Origin: Aquila chrysaetos chrysaetos
Lineage: Eukaryota; Chordata; Aves; Accipitriformes; Accipitridae
Reading direction: 5' to 3'
Assembly: GCF_900496995.4 (NCBI RefSeq)
Contig: NC_044006.1
Span: 60,991,204-61,055,203 of the forward strand
Length of the DNA: 64,000 nucleotides
Made by a program: the position numbers and the translations under genes. Positions 49,890 through 61,300 of the stretch are shown one piece after another. Numbering within the stretch: position 1 is the first letter of the stretch; each line of letters starts with the position of its first letter. The notes below the pieces were generated by a model. It had not been told where the DNA came from and searched no databases. It saw nothing but the letters and a program-made list of their open reading frames with translations.

Positions 49890-51877
49890 CAGGGTGGGCT
49901 GCCATCTTTCAAATAAGACTGTTCCCTTACTTACAAAGTTGTTTTTCCCCTTTGCACGTCAGAATTGTATCACCATTATCTCCAAGTGCACTTTCACTGT
50001 TGTAGCTTAATGCAAGCACCATATCTGAAACTATTGCAAGCTGTATCACAACCTCTGCTTAATACTGGTTTAAGCCTATGTCTTCGTGGAATATTGAGTA
50101 TTGCAGTCAGAGAAGTATGCACAAGAGATCCTTTGGTCTATCTCCATAGGTAGCTGAGGGATAATGGAAGTAGCTATTGTTTGCTCTTCATCAGGTAATG
50201 AGAATGTGTCCATTTCCATGGCAGATAGTTCTATAAGAAGATACTAAACCAGAATGAGGTAACAGAAATCTTACATGATCATGAAAGACAGTTAAAACTG
50301 AAGTTGTTTCCAGTTCATTTACTCTGTTGTCAAAAATACTGACTAGCAGTTAAGTACTTGTGGATGGCAGAGGTTTTCTGTAGTCTTTACACTAGCCTGG
50401 AAGAATATGGCACAGCAGTTGCATCCTCTTGAACTTACACTTGAGAATGATACTAAGTGTTGTCATGGTTTTGTCTTGATTTCTTCTTCTACTCTTAAAA
50501 AGGGAGCTGGGACAGGCTTCATCACTTTTCCTGTTCTCCTACTGCAATAATGAGATCAACAGCTCGCTCAAAGTAAGTCTTAACAAAATGAAAATGCAAG
50601 TTCAGTAAGTCCACAAGCAATACCAATGACTGTCAGCAACCGTGGCAGAACTTCCAGAAACAGTGGTGTTCTTGCTGCCATCACATACCACAGTGGTAAC
50701 TGCTCTTTATGCTTCATTTTGTTCCCTTGTTTGCCAGTAACCTGATACACAGTGAACTACAATAATGCTTGTAATCTTGCCCCATAGTTTAGTGTAATAA
50801 TTCTATGTTTTGAGGCTGAACTGGCTGCATTTTTTTCAAACACTTGCAAAACTTGGGTAGCCTGTGTTGTGATCAGCACAAGTTACTGCTATTTAGCTAC
50901 TGGAGGATTGATATAAATGTTCAAGGTGCTGCATCCAGCCCATATGTGCTATCTTGTTCAAAGCTGCTGTAGTTTCAGTGTCTTGCTGTCCTTCATGAAG
51001 GTGTCAGTAAGCAACATTAATATGAGCAGGGCTTTTTCATGTTGCCAGACAAACCACTGCATGGTTTTCAGAGCTAGTTGAGCCTTCAAGGGCAAAATAC
51101 AAGGTGTTTTTCCTGGTCACTTTCCAACAACATTAGCTTTTGGGAAAAAAGAGAGAAGCTCTCCATTAAAACTATTCCAAGTTTTGTAAGGTTTCCACAT
51201 ACCTTGCTCCTGAGTACCTGTGGCACCTTAATTAAAAATTGATGAAGGGTTATACAGGCAAAGAACTGTGAAGGTGTGTTTCCAAACTCCTGTGTGCTTA
51301 CATACTATGGCTGACTTGAATGCAAGAGTAAGAACTTTTTCCTTGTCCTTGTGCCTGAGTAACAGCTGGTCCTTTCTGTTGGAATTAAAATGGTCATGGT
51401 GATTAAGGATTTTTTTTTTTTCCTCATGTTACTAGTTTCTGTAGCATCTATGCACGTTTTATGTGCAATGATAGCAAAATGCATAGTGAAGATCTAGAAC
51501 TCTTGGGCTGTAGTTCTTTAGAAGCTTAAAAGTCCCCTCAGAAGCAGCCTTAAAATAAAAGTGTCAAATCACGAATGGAAGGAAACTTTTCTAGTGTTTC
51601 CTATGTATGATCAGCTCTGAATTTACTTGGTTCTGGGAACAAGTCTGGTTGGATCCTTTTGACAGAAGTGCTTGGTTCCCAGTTCTTAATGCTTGTCAGG
51701 CTGGACTTTCTGATCTGAGGAGTGTGGCTGTGAAGATGGTCTTGACAGCATGAAACTTGTTCTTTAAGATAGCTAGATCTGGAGCTTCTCATTACTACAT
51801 AAGATTAGGAGCAAAGCTGTAAACTGGGGTTCAGGGAAGAGCAGTAGCAGCCATCCAAACTGTGAAGGCAGTTTTAG

Positions 51878-52035
51878 TAATATATAATACATTTACTGTA
51901 TATTATATATACAAAATATAAAATATATAATACACAATGCAGTAAGCATATGGAATATAATTATCAAACATACTTGTTATTAATATACTTCATTAAAAGA
52001 TATAATCAATATATAAACATAATATGTAAATATTT
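51878..52035 (+). repeat. AT-rich low-complexity region
   Basis: Dense TATATAAT-type text with many overlapping short palindromes such as TATATA. Nearly free of G and C for 150 bp. Confidence 0.8.
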
Positions 52036-52329
52036 TATACTGGTTAGAGATTATGTATCATCTCTGACCTTCAGCTTCAAACATAATGAATTATTTTAAT
52101 TCAGGGTAGGTATGACAAAGGTACAAATCCTGTGGGCAGGTGTCATCCAGAACAGAAGGAAGGATGCCTATGGAAGCAAGAGTTGAGCTTTATATACTGA
52201 TAAAGCATGAGCTTGGTATGAAATCAAAGCTGAAGTTCCAGATTAATTGGGTACTCAGGGTGCAGAGGTCAGAGATCATATCTGCCTAGATGTGATTTGA
52301 CTTAGATTTTTCTCCTGGACAGTATGCCA

Positions 52330-52812
52330 GACACAGAATGGTTGAGGTTGGACGGGGGCTCTGGAGGTCATCTGGTCTAACCCCCCTGCTCAAGCAGGGA
52401 CACCTACAGCCGGTTGCACAGGACGATGCCCAGACGGCTTCTGAGTATCTCCAAGGATGGAGACTCAACAACCTCCCTGGGCAAACTGTGCCAGCGCTCA
52501 GCCACCCCTCACAGTGAAAAAGTGTTTCCTGATACTCAGCTGGAGTTTGGGCTGAGGCTAAAGCTCCCTGCCCTCCACCTGCTGGCAATGCTCCTTCCTT
52601 GTGCAGGCCAGGGAGACTGTTGGCTGCCTTGTTGCAAGGGCGCTTTGCTGGCTCAGGTTCACTTGGTGTCTACTAGGACCCCCAGGTCCTTTTCTGCCAA
52701 GCTGCTTTCCAGCAAGGTGACCCGCCAGCACGTACTGGTGCCTGGGGTTGTTCCTCCCCAGGGGCCGGACTTGGCACTTCCCCTCGTTGGGCTTCACAAG
52801 GTTCTTGTCAGC
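52330..52812 (-). mobile_element. CR1 LINE fragment downstream of tRNA-Asn
   Basis: The reverse complement of a CR1 3' end. On + it starts CACAGAATGGTTGAGGTTGG and includes CTCCAAGGATGGAGACTC and GTGAAAAAGTGTTTCCTGAT. It continues into the C-terminal part of the CR1 pol frame (minus frame with motif NEGKCQV, then LGRNNPRHQYVL). The frame is broken relative to a working element and the copy is 5' truncated. Its truncated end lies 4-5 nt from the tRNA terminator. Confidence 0.92.
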
Positions 52813-52816
52813 CCTT

Positions 52817-52820
52817 AAAA
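52817..52820 (-). terminator. RNA polymerase III terminator of tRNA-Asn
   Basis: TTTT on the minus strand, separated from the tRNA 3' end by 7 nt. This is the normal position for a Pol III stop. Confidence 0.8.
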
Positions 52821-52827
52821 GGGAGCT

Positions 52828-52844
52828 CGTCCCTGGGTGGGCTC

Positions 52845-52895
<51 letters not shown>

Positions 52896-52901
52896 AGAGA
52901 C
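52828..52901 (-). tRNA. tRNA-Asn (anticodon GTT)
   Basis: Read on the minus strand, 74 nt fold into a complete cloverleaf without intron. The acceptor stem pairs GTCTCTG with CAGGGAC and the discriminator base is G. Box A lies near 52883-52894 and box B, GGTTCGAGCCC, at 52839-52849. The anticodon GTT is at 52865-52867, in a loop closed by the TTCGG/CCGAA stem. The sequence matches what I remember of the vertebrate tRNA-Asn-GTT gene at every position I can compare, so it looks functional rather than a decayed pseudogene. It decodes AAC and AAU. A TTTT terminator follows 8 nt downstream, then a CR1 fragment on the same strand. It is very unlikely to be the head of an old SINE, because it has no mutations and its terminator is kept. 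Confidence 0.96.
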
Positions 52902-55900
52902 TGATATATAAGCATTTTTCTTCAGAAGAGCTGAATTTCTTCCTAATCATGTTTGATAACTGCTAATGGTGGTGATTGTATGTGTTGGACACCGACAAAC
53001 CAGTACTGCTGGCACATCGCTGCAACAAACCTGGTGTGTTACTGTGTCAGAATATTGTGAGATGGGGGAGAGAAATGCTATTACCTCGGCTGTGGGGTGT
53101 GAAAGATGAGATTCTTTTGATGTGAAGAAGTAACTATTCCTCACCACTTACCTCCCTCAGGAGAGGAGGGCTTGGGGCCATGTTGCGCTAGGCCATCTGC
53201 TAGTATTTCAGAGGTGGGTTAACAGCACCGTTTCTCTAGCCAAAGCTACAGAAAGGCCCTGCGGTACCTGTGTGCTTTTTGTGCACGTGGGCATGGCTGT
53301 AAGAAGTCTGAAAACCTGTGTGGCTGTGAACGTTAATGCAATTAAAGCAAAACACAGGTACACTTCAGAACATGGATTAAGAGACATCCAAGATGCTGAC
53401 TGCAGGATTCTTACTGCATCTGGGAACGGGGGGTTGGAGACAAGATAGCTCTTGGGCAGGTCTTAACAAACAGTGAAGATTTCATGCTAAAACTTTCATT
53501 TTTATTTTTTTAAGTTTCATAGGTGTACAACCTCAAAGAAAGCACTGATAACTTCAGTTTGTAGTGGGCATATGTATTTTTCACTGTCACTCACCAGCCA
53601 GGAAAAGAGGGAACCTTTCACTCCGTATGCCCTTGTGTATCGATGGAAACCCAAGGATATGAAATACCAAGAAACATGACAGGAGCTGAGTCCTGTTCAG
53701 CCAGTGAATCTGTACCTGTTTGATGTCTAGTTTCATGACAGAAGGAAACTGTCTGTTTTAATATCTTAGCCTTTTTTGTTGTTCATTTGGTAAAGAAAAT
53801 ACAGCAAAATGTTGGCTTGAAAATCGTTGAATTCCTTTTAAAAGTCAGGAAGCAGTCTCTGCAAGGTTGCACTTTGGAGCGCTGCTGACAACGTTGTTGG
53901 CGAAGTGCTCCTGTAACTGAGCTGCCTAAGCATAGGAAGATGTGTGGGTAATTGTTTTAGAAGGAGTTTGAGCAATTTGCTTTTGGAGGGATAGGAACTG
54001 GTAGGTGGAGAAAAATGTACTTTCAGTAGTAGCAGCAGCAGATAGCCTCTCATAGTATGGAGTTTGACAGAGAGCAGCTTCCTTTCCCTTCTGTACTGTA
54101 AGGGGGTCTACTCTGCGTGCCTCAAAGCTGTGGAGCAGGTCGGTCCCACGGTGCGTGCTGGGGTCTTGCTCCGCTGGCTGCTCCCCTCAGGAGCTAACGG
54201 GGATGGTGCTCGACTCCCATCTGGCCCGCACGCCCTGGTGTCCTTCCGCTGGGATCCCTGGCATGAGGGAAATGTACAGATCCAGGTTTCATCTTGAGCT
54301 GGAATTGAAGGGTAGCTGGGCTGTATGGGCCTGGGAGCTAAAATGCCCTCATGGGTGGCAGAGTTTAATCGTAGCCATAGGGAACATAGGGAGGAGTCCA
54401 GAAAATTGCAGAGCCAAACTCGCTTAGTACAGGACCTTATGTTTTTTAGTGAAGTGTTTAATAATGGTCTCTCAGGCAGTTTCCAACATAATCTGTTGGA
54501 GCACTGACAGTATTCGAGATTTGGCAATAATGTTTAAATTAACAAATTGTTCATTTTCAAGACTGCAGGCATTACTCATACAGGCTTTTCTGTAACTTAC
54601 AGTGTTTGAGTCAAGGCTTGGAGGACAGGGAAGACTTACTAAATTAGCAGATCTAATTGGAAGAGATAAGTGTTAAGGCACAGAGGTCCTTTTTCAGGTC
54701 TGTGAAATGGCTGCAATAATGCTATTATCACAGCATACTGCTGTTTCTTGCTGTGAACCAGAAGATAGAACAGTACCCTTTTGTGTCAGGTCTGAATGCC
54801 TGTGCCTCCCTCTACATATGTAGCAATCCAGGTAGAAAGATGGTAAATGAGTAAGGGTGTGAAAAGCATCAATAGACCATTAACGTGGCACAGACGTGGG
54901 AGGTTGTTCAGGTACCGGTGGCAGTCCGGCTGAAGCAGCGCAGAGCTCAATAGTTGAACATACGCCTCCAGAAAGCAGGCTGCTTCCTCGGTCTTCTCTG
55001 GTTTGGTGCTGCAGCGAGCGTATTTGGGAATGGACCTGCTCCGACTGTGAGGTTTGACTGTCTGACCTTGCTCCAGGGGCAGGAGCACCTTCCTCCCATA
55101 CTATTTCTTTCTCCAAGGATTGCGCACTAGCTGGCAAATGGAATGAAAGAAAATTCTGTTGTTTTACAAGCAAACATGATGAAATATGATGGGCTGGCTA
55201 ACAGATTGGGCTGGCAAGTTTAATAATGGGAATATCCTGCCTGCTTCTCTTCTCCCTTTAAACAGTAAGAAAAAGCCATCTTTTGGTCTTGTAATTTCCT
55301 TTTGCCTAGAGAGGAGATGCAAACTCTGTGAGGCTGGAGCAATCAAAAAGAAATGCAATGAAGTTCCCCTGTAAGTTGCAGATAGACAGCAGTGATACCT
55401 GAAGGCCTGCAATGATATGCTTCCTTTCTCTTGCGCTCCTCAAAATATGAGTAGCAGTCTTCTGAGCTTAGTGGAAATTATTTGCTATGTATTTCACAGT
55501 AGTAGTCAGAAGCAATAAAACCATTGAAATGCATTTGGCATGCCCTCCAGAGAAGCCAAAATTATTTGACAGTATACGGATTGGAACTATTTATCGTACT
55601 AGCTTGAAGTCTGAATACATCCTTTGTTTGCAGACTTAGTCTGGGAAAACAGAGCAGGAAAGGACTTTAAGACACCATGGCTGTCTTTCTCTCTACCCTA
55701 AGAAAGGATCAGGTACACTCAAACAATTCATGTATTTAAAATATTCTTACAAGAAACCCAACAATGAAGATTTTATTGCCTCTGCAGACAAGCTCTTCCA
55801 CTGGTTTTGGAACCTTAATAATGGAAAGCTTATCCTTCTGTTTAACCTTTATTTCCTTTGCTGTAATGAGTATGTTCCCTTAGCTGGGGCTTCTACTGAA

Positions 55901-57156
55901 CCCTGTGTTTGCCAGGTGATGCCTAAGTGCCTAATGGAACCAAGCTGAAGATTGTTTCATTTATGACATGTAAAATAAAGAAGCAATTGCATTTCCTGCT
56001 GGACAAGAAAGCTGCTGATTGTAAAGTGATGCCTTTTCAATTTTTTTTCTTTTTGGGTAATACACTACAGAACTAGTAATGTAATCTCTTTCTGAGCCTG
56101 TACCTCTTTTTTTTTTTTTTTTTAGTGCATCAGTGTCTGTGGAAATAAATCATATCAAAAAGCTTAAACCTAGTAATAGACTTACTTCTCGGCATGGCTC
56201 TGAGGAAAACTGCTCTCTCCCTCTGCTTTGTGTACAGGAAAAGACCTTAAAGGTTGGGTTTTTTTGTTCACTAAAACCTGAGTTTTTAGTTTAATGACCC
56301 TGCGGTAGTCCACGTATTTCAGAATGTCTACTTGGAGTTTTGTCTCCTAGCTGAGTCCTAAAAAGCTGTGGTATTGTTAGTAGGTACTCCTGAGCTGAGG
56401 CAAATCCTTGGGGATGATCAGCCCCAGTTGCGCCCTGCTGCAGCATGGCAGGAATCAAGTCAGCAGACCTGGAAATACATGAAAACACGTTTATGGGAAA
56501 ACAAATGCTGAGGAGCCCCTAATTTTTCTGACAGGTAGTGTTTAAGTGTTTTTTTCTATCAATAAGTAAATCGTATAATTGAGAATTGTTTCAGCTCAGT
56601 TATTTAAATTCATGTTTTCTCGTTTGCTCTGTGCTTATGTTTCTGTCTTGACCCAGGCCTGTGCTTGATGGCTCTGTGCACTTTCCTGCCGCCTTTAGCC
56701 CCGGCAGCGCCGTGTGGTTGAAATCTTTTAGAGTGGCTCCTATTAATATGTTAGCGACCACATGTAAGTGATTAACATTAGTGTGGTTTCCCTATACTTA
56801 GTGGAAAGTACGAGGTCTAATGCTAATTTAGTAATAAAAGGAGATTAGATTGGAAATATTTTAGGGATGTTCAGTTTTACAGGCATGGCTGAAAATGGGA
56901 AGGGAAGAAATTACATTGCGCTGAGACAGCAGCATAGTTTAATGGCAGCTTATCCTAAAGAACTCCATGATATTTTGCAATTACTTGCAAACACTCAGTA
57001 TCTGCATTGTGAGAAGGATTACTTTGATATCTCTAATAGGGGAGCTGTTAAATAAAGCAGTTGCTTTCTGTTAGCAAGGGGTTACGTACCTTCTGAATGT
57101 TTTGCTGCTCAAATCACGTTCTAGAAATGTGCACCATGTTGAAGGAAAGTGCTGTC
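52902..57156. other. Non-coding sequence between tRNA-Asn and the large LTR
   Basis: A somewhat GC-richer stretch at 54100-54420 gives overlapping frames on both strands (the longest, minus 54108-54527, has 139 codons) with no recognisable domain. An AATAAA near 55974 has no gene that I can assign to it. Confidence 0.6.
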
Positions 57157-57161
57157 TTCTC

Positions 57162-58295
57162 TGTACTGGGTTTGTGTGGCAAGGTTTTGGTAGTGGGGGG
57201 GCAACAGGGGTGGCTTCTGTGAGAAGCTGCTTGAAGCTTCCCCTGTGTCCGACAGAGCCAATGCCAGCCGGCTCCAAGACGGACCCGCTGCTGGCCAAGG
57301 CTGAGCCCATCAGCGACAGTGGTAGCACCTCTGGGATCGCATATGTAAGAAGGGGAAAAAAATTTTGGCAAGCACAGAAACTGCAGTTGGAGAGAGGAGT
57401 GAGAACATGTGAGAGAAACAACCCTGCAGACCCCAAGGTCAGTGAAGAAGGAGGGGGAGGAGGTGCTCCAGGCACCCGAGCAGAGATTCCCTAGAACACC
57501 ATGGTGAGGCAGGCTGTCCCCCTGCAACCCAGGGAGGTCCACGGTGGAGCAGATATCCACCTGCAGCCCGGGGAGGACCCCACGCCGGAGCAGGTGGGTG
57601 CCTGAAGGAGGCTGTGACCTCGTGGGAAGCCCACGCTGGAGCAGGCTCCTGGCAGGACCTGTGGCCCCATGGAGAGAGGAGCCCACGCTGGAGCAGGTTT
57701 TCTGGCAGGACTTGTGACCCCGCGGGGGACCCACGCTGGAGCAGTCTGTGCCTGAAGGACTGCACCCCGTGGAAGGGACCCATGGTGGAGCAGTTCAGGA
57801 AGAACTGCAGCCTGTGGGAAGGACCCACGTTGGAGAAGTTCATGGAGGACCATCTCCTGTGGGAGGGACCCCACGCTGGAGCAGGGGACGAGTGTGAGGA
57901 ATCCTCGCCCTGAGGAGCAAGGAGCAGCAGAGACAACGTGTGATGAACTGACCGTAACCCCCATTCCCCATCCCCCTGCGCCGCTGGGATGGGGTAGGTA
58001 GAGAATTGGGGAGTGAAGCTGTGCCCAGGAAGAAGGGAGAGGTGAGGAGAAAGTGTTTTAAGATTTGGTTTTATTTCTCATTACCCTACTCTGGTTTGAT
58101 TGGCAATAAATTAAGTTAATTTTCCCCAAGTCGAGTCTGTTTTGCCCGTGACAGTAATTGGTGAATAATGTCTCCCTGTCCTTATCTCGACCCATGAGCC
58201 CTTTGTTATATTTTCTCTCCCCTGTCCAGTTGAGGAGGGGGAGTGATAGAGAAGCTGCATGATGCTTAGTTGCTGGCTGGGGTTAAACCACAATA
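57162..58295 (+). mobile_element. Solo LTR of a larger avian ERV family, 1.13 kb
   Basis: Starts TGTACTGGGTTTGTGTGGC and ends GGGGTTAAACCACAATA, flanked by perfect 5-bp duplications TTCTC (57157-57161 and 58296-58300). The 3' terminal dinucleotide is TA where CA is expected, probably a point mutation. The U3-like part is GC-rich with an internal degenerate tandem repeat (57540-57885). AATAAA occurs at about 58104-58109. The last 30 bp nearly match the 3' end of the shorter LTR family at 7982-8555. No retroviral genes are attached. I recognise the family from many bird genomes but cannot give its database name with certainty. Confidence 0.9.
57540..57885 (+). repeat. Degenerate tandem repeat inside the 57162-58295 LTR
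   Basis: About eight units of 40-56 bp, each with a variant of CCACGCTGGAGCAG (near 57539, 57580, 57628, 57684, 57733, 57781, 57827 and 57871), followed by variable text such as CTGGCAGGACTTGTGACCCC. It explains the long overlapping open frames here on both strands. Confidence 0.8.
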
Positions 58296-58300
58296 TTCTC

Positions 58301-61300
58301 CCACAGAAAGACAGAAATCCATCCTGCACTGTCAGAGCTATCAGTGATAGTAGAGGGGCTGGAAAAGAAGTGCTCTGCAGCTTGACCTATAGTGCAGGCA
58401 AAGTCTTCTGCATCCATCCTTGCAAGTAGGATGTACTCTTTATCACCCTTGATTCCTAAATATTTTTACAGCATAACCAATATGGGGAAGTGAGGGAGCA
58501 AACTGGGAGGAGGAATGAAAAAGTAGGCCTGTGAATGTTAGAGAGAATCTGGTCCTTTCTGCCCCCCCCCAGCCCCAAACTGCTTGCAAGACAGATTGAC
58601 ATAAAGCTCCCTCTTAGGACTATACCATTGCTCAAGTGCATGTGTGCATTGTATGAAAAATGATACCTAATCATGTGTAAAATAACTTTAAGATGTGAGA
58701 GTTTGTGTGTGTTCTCATGCTCTGTAACTTCTGCCTCCTTTGCAGACCCTCCTGTAGGCTTTGCAAGGGTTAGATGAGTTTGCCACCAAGCAGAACTCTT
58801 TCCTCCAGAGCTTTTATCTTTAAAATGACCTATTGAAAAATTCCCCCTTTGCCTGTGCACAACTGATTTTTATGAAGTCCTGTCAAATCTCCTAATCCCG
58901 TTTTGCTCTTTTGGTGCAGTTTACTTTTATCCCAAAACCCAGCTCTCCAAATTTGCCAAAGAAAACACCGGGCATTATCGAAAGACCATTTTAAATGGAG
59001 CTGTTTGGAGAAGCCTGTTAGGAAAGTAAAAAAGTAAAAGTAAAAAAAAAAAAAAAAAAAAAGGCAAAAGGCAATGTGTTCTTCATATCTTATATATATG
59101 TTAAAAAAAATATTTCTTTTATGCTCTGAGACTAAGTGGACCCTTGAAACCACAATCTCTTTCCTTACTGAAATTTTTATATCTCTCGGTTAATAAGAGG
59201 CCATGAAAGTGCTGGAATTTTTATTTAAAGACCAATGTGAACATTATAATAAGATATTTTCAGGCATAACTAAGAAATGCTGCTAAATGAGACTTTCCAA
59301 GCTGATATGAGAGAAAGCAAATAGTGTATTTGTCTTGGGCACCTGCAGCTATCCATTACCATAGCATGTGAGCTCTCCGCAATCATTAATCCTCTGGAGT
59401 GCTTCGAGATAGGCTTGCTGAGTCACTACAAGATGGGTCTTGATTTCTGTAGAAGCATTTAGGTGGCAAACTCCCTTTGAGTACTTGGGCACAAATTATT
59501 TGTGTAAAATCCTGCAAAGAGACAGAAACCTGCAGCTTGAACTAACGTGCCTGAGTTCCCACCTAGTGTCCTTGACCCCAACCAGTTCTTCCCCCTAGCT
59601 CAGTAGTTGTAGCTTCCCCATAATAGTTCAGTGATGCTCTATATAAGCTTCATTTAGGTGCACTGGGAGTATGGGGAAATATAGGGGTTATGGCCTGACC
59701 CAGGAGCCATTAGTTTGTGTACCCAAGGCTGGCTGTGCACTGTTGCTCTAGCGCTACGGCTTTGGGTAAGAGAGAGGACACAGTTCTGCTTCCTCTGGAT
59801 TACAGCAGATTTAAGTTACAGTTTTGCTCTTGGAAAGACTGATGTAGAGAGAATGTGCTGGATGTATGTGCTCTTTCAATGGACTCATCTTACCAAATGA
59901 TCCTGATGTCTCAGTGGGGTGTCTTTGCCCTTCTCTCTCAGCAGTCTGTCAAAGTTTGGGTTTGGGTTTTTTGGTTTTTTTTTTTACTGTTACTAGCAGT
60001 GACTTAAAATTTTTACAAACTCTTGATGAAAATGGAGTGCCCGCAGTGTTGTGCCTGTGCTACTGTCCGAGGTTCCTGGCTGACATTTACCTTGTGAGCA
60101 GTGTCAGTTTAATCTATTGAGCGTGGGGCTTATGGATACCATGTAGTGTGGGCTTTTTCTTTAGAATATCTGATCATGACGTGTTAAACTCCTAAAAACT
60201 GCATGATTTTCCTCACCACTTACTTTGTGTTTGCCCCAAAGAAGGAAAGCAGATTTTCCTGATGAGACCCATTTCCAATAAATGGTGTTTAAAAGTGTTT
60301 AATTCTGCCAGCTATTCTACCTTCTGGCCAATCTCATTTGAAGATTTATGCTCTTGACTCGCCTCATGTTGCCATTTGTCCCTCACCCAACCCGTTTTGT
60401 GCAGTTACATGCAACTCTGGCAGCTATAAAAGCCTTTAGCAATCCTTTCAGTCCCTGGTGTAGTTCTGCTCTCTGGTTCGTGCCTCCTAGCAGCACAGTG
60501 ATTAAAATATGCTTTCATTCTTTAGTAATGGCACACTGTAACATCTTTCTACTGCATTGACTGGGATTAATGTCTGTATAGCTCCAGATCTTTCTACTTG
60601 CCTTTTTGGATACTTGTACAGGATCATGACTTCTCTACTTTGTGGAATTCAGTATTTATTAGATATAGCTATCAAACGACCAGACATCATCTCAGCTAAC
60701 TGTTGTAGGATTCTTGGATACAAGTTACCTGAATCTAGCTAATAGAGCTTAAAAATCTAGATGATAAGAGCTGTTTATTCTCAGTAGGAGTTTTTTAACG
60801 TTCTTCCTAGTTATTACTGGATTGGAAACTCTTTCACGGATAGGAGAAAAAAGAAGAGCTCAGGCCAGGTCAGATAAAAGGAAGTAAGTGGTTGACCAGT
60901 GATTGTGTTTTACCCCTTGGCGCTGGCCCCAGAAGGGCTGGGGAGTTCAGGCTTGCTGGTAGTGGGTCAGTGTCAGCTGCAGTGGGAAGTGAGGAGGACA
61001 ATTGTCTTCTCTCATGCAATTATCCTGATTGTCATGCTGATCATACTCCTTCCAAAAATGTTTTGATTTAAATGTTCAAGTTGAATATTGTCTCATAGAT
61101 CACAACAAGAGTTGTGAACTTGCAGGAGTCCTACGTTCACGCAAATAAAGTGTCTTAGCCTTGCTGACCACTCTCCTTTCACAGGCACTCTGTACCTGAA
61201 ATCTTGTTATTCTATCATGCAGTAACACGGAAGCTTGTGGAGGGATTTCCCTTTCAGATCAAAGGCAAAATCTTTCAGCAAAGCTCTCTGACACTCTGCA

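Larger units (their letters stand above)
48611..52329. other. Non-coding sequence downstream of RAB18
   Basis: The first 500 nt could be an extended RAB18 3'UTR: ATTAAA at 49076-49081 and a Pumilio-type TGTAAATA at 48804-48811. Beyond that I see only the T20/G16 tract and the AT-rich block. Confidence 0.65.

Noticed and set aside
52558-52854. A 98-codon minus-strand frame next to the tRNA
   Set aside because: It is the decayed C-terminal part of CR1 pol and part of the tRNA read through, not a host gene.
54108-54527. A 139-codon minus-strand frame
   Set aside because: A local rise in GC gives open frames on both strands. No recognisable protein and no conserved motif.
57114-57964. Long overlapping frames (206, 165 and 157 codons, minus strand) and a 99-codon + frame
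   Set aside because: All lie within the solo LTR and follow from its internal tandem repeat. They are not retroviral genes and have no domain.
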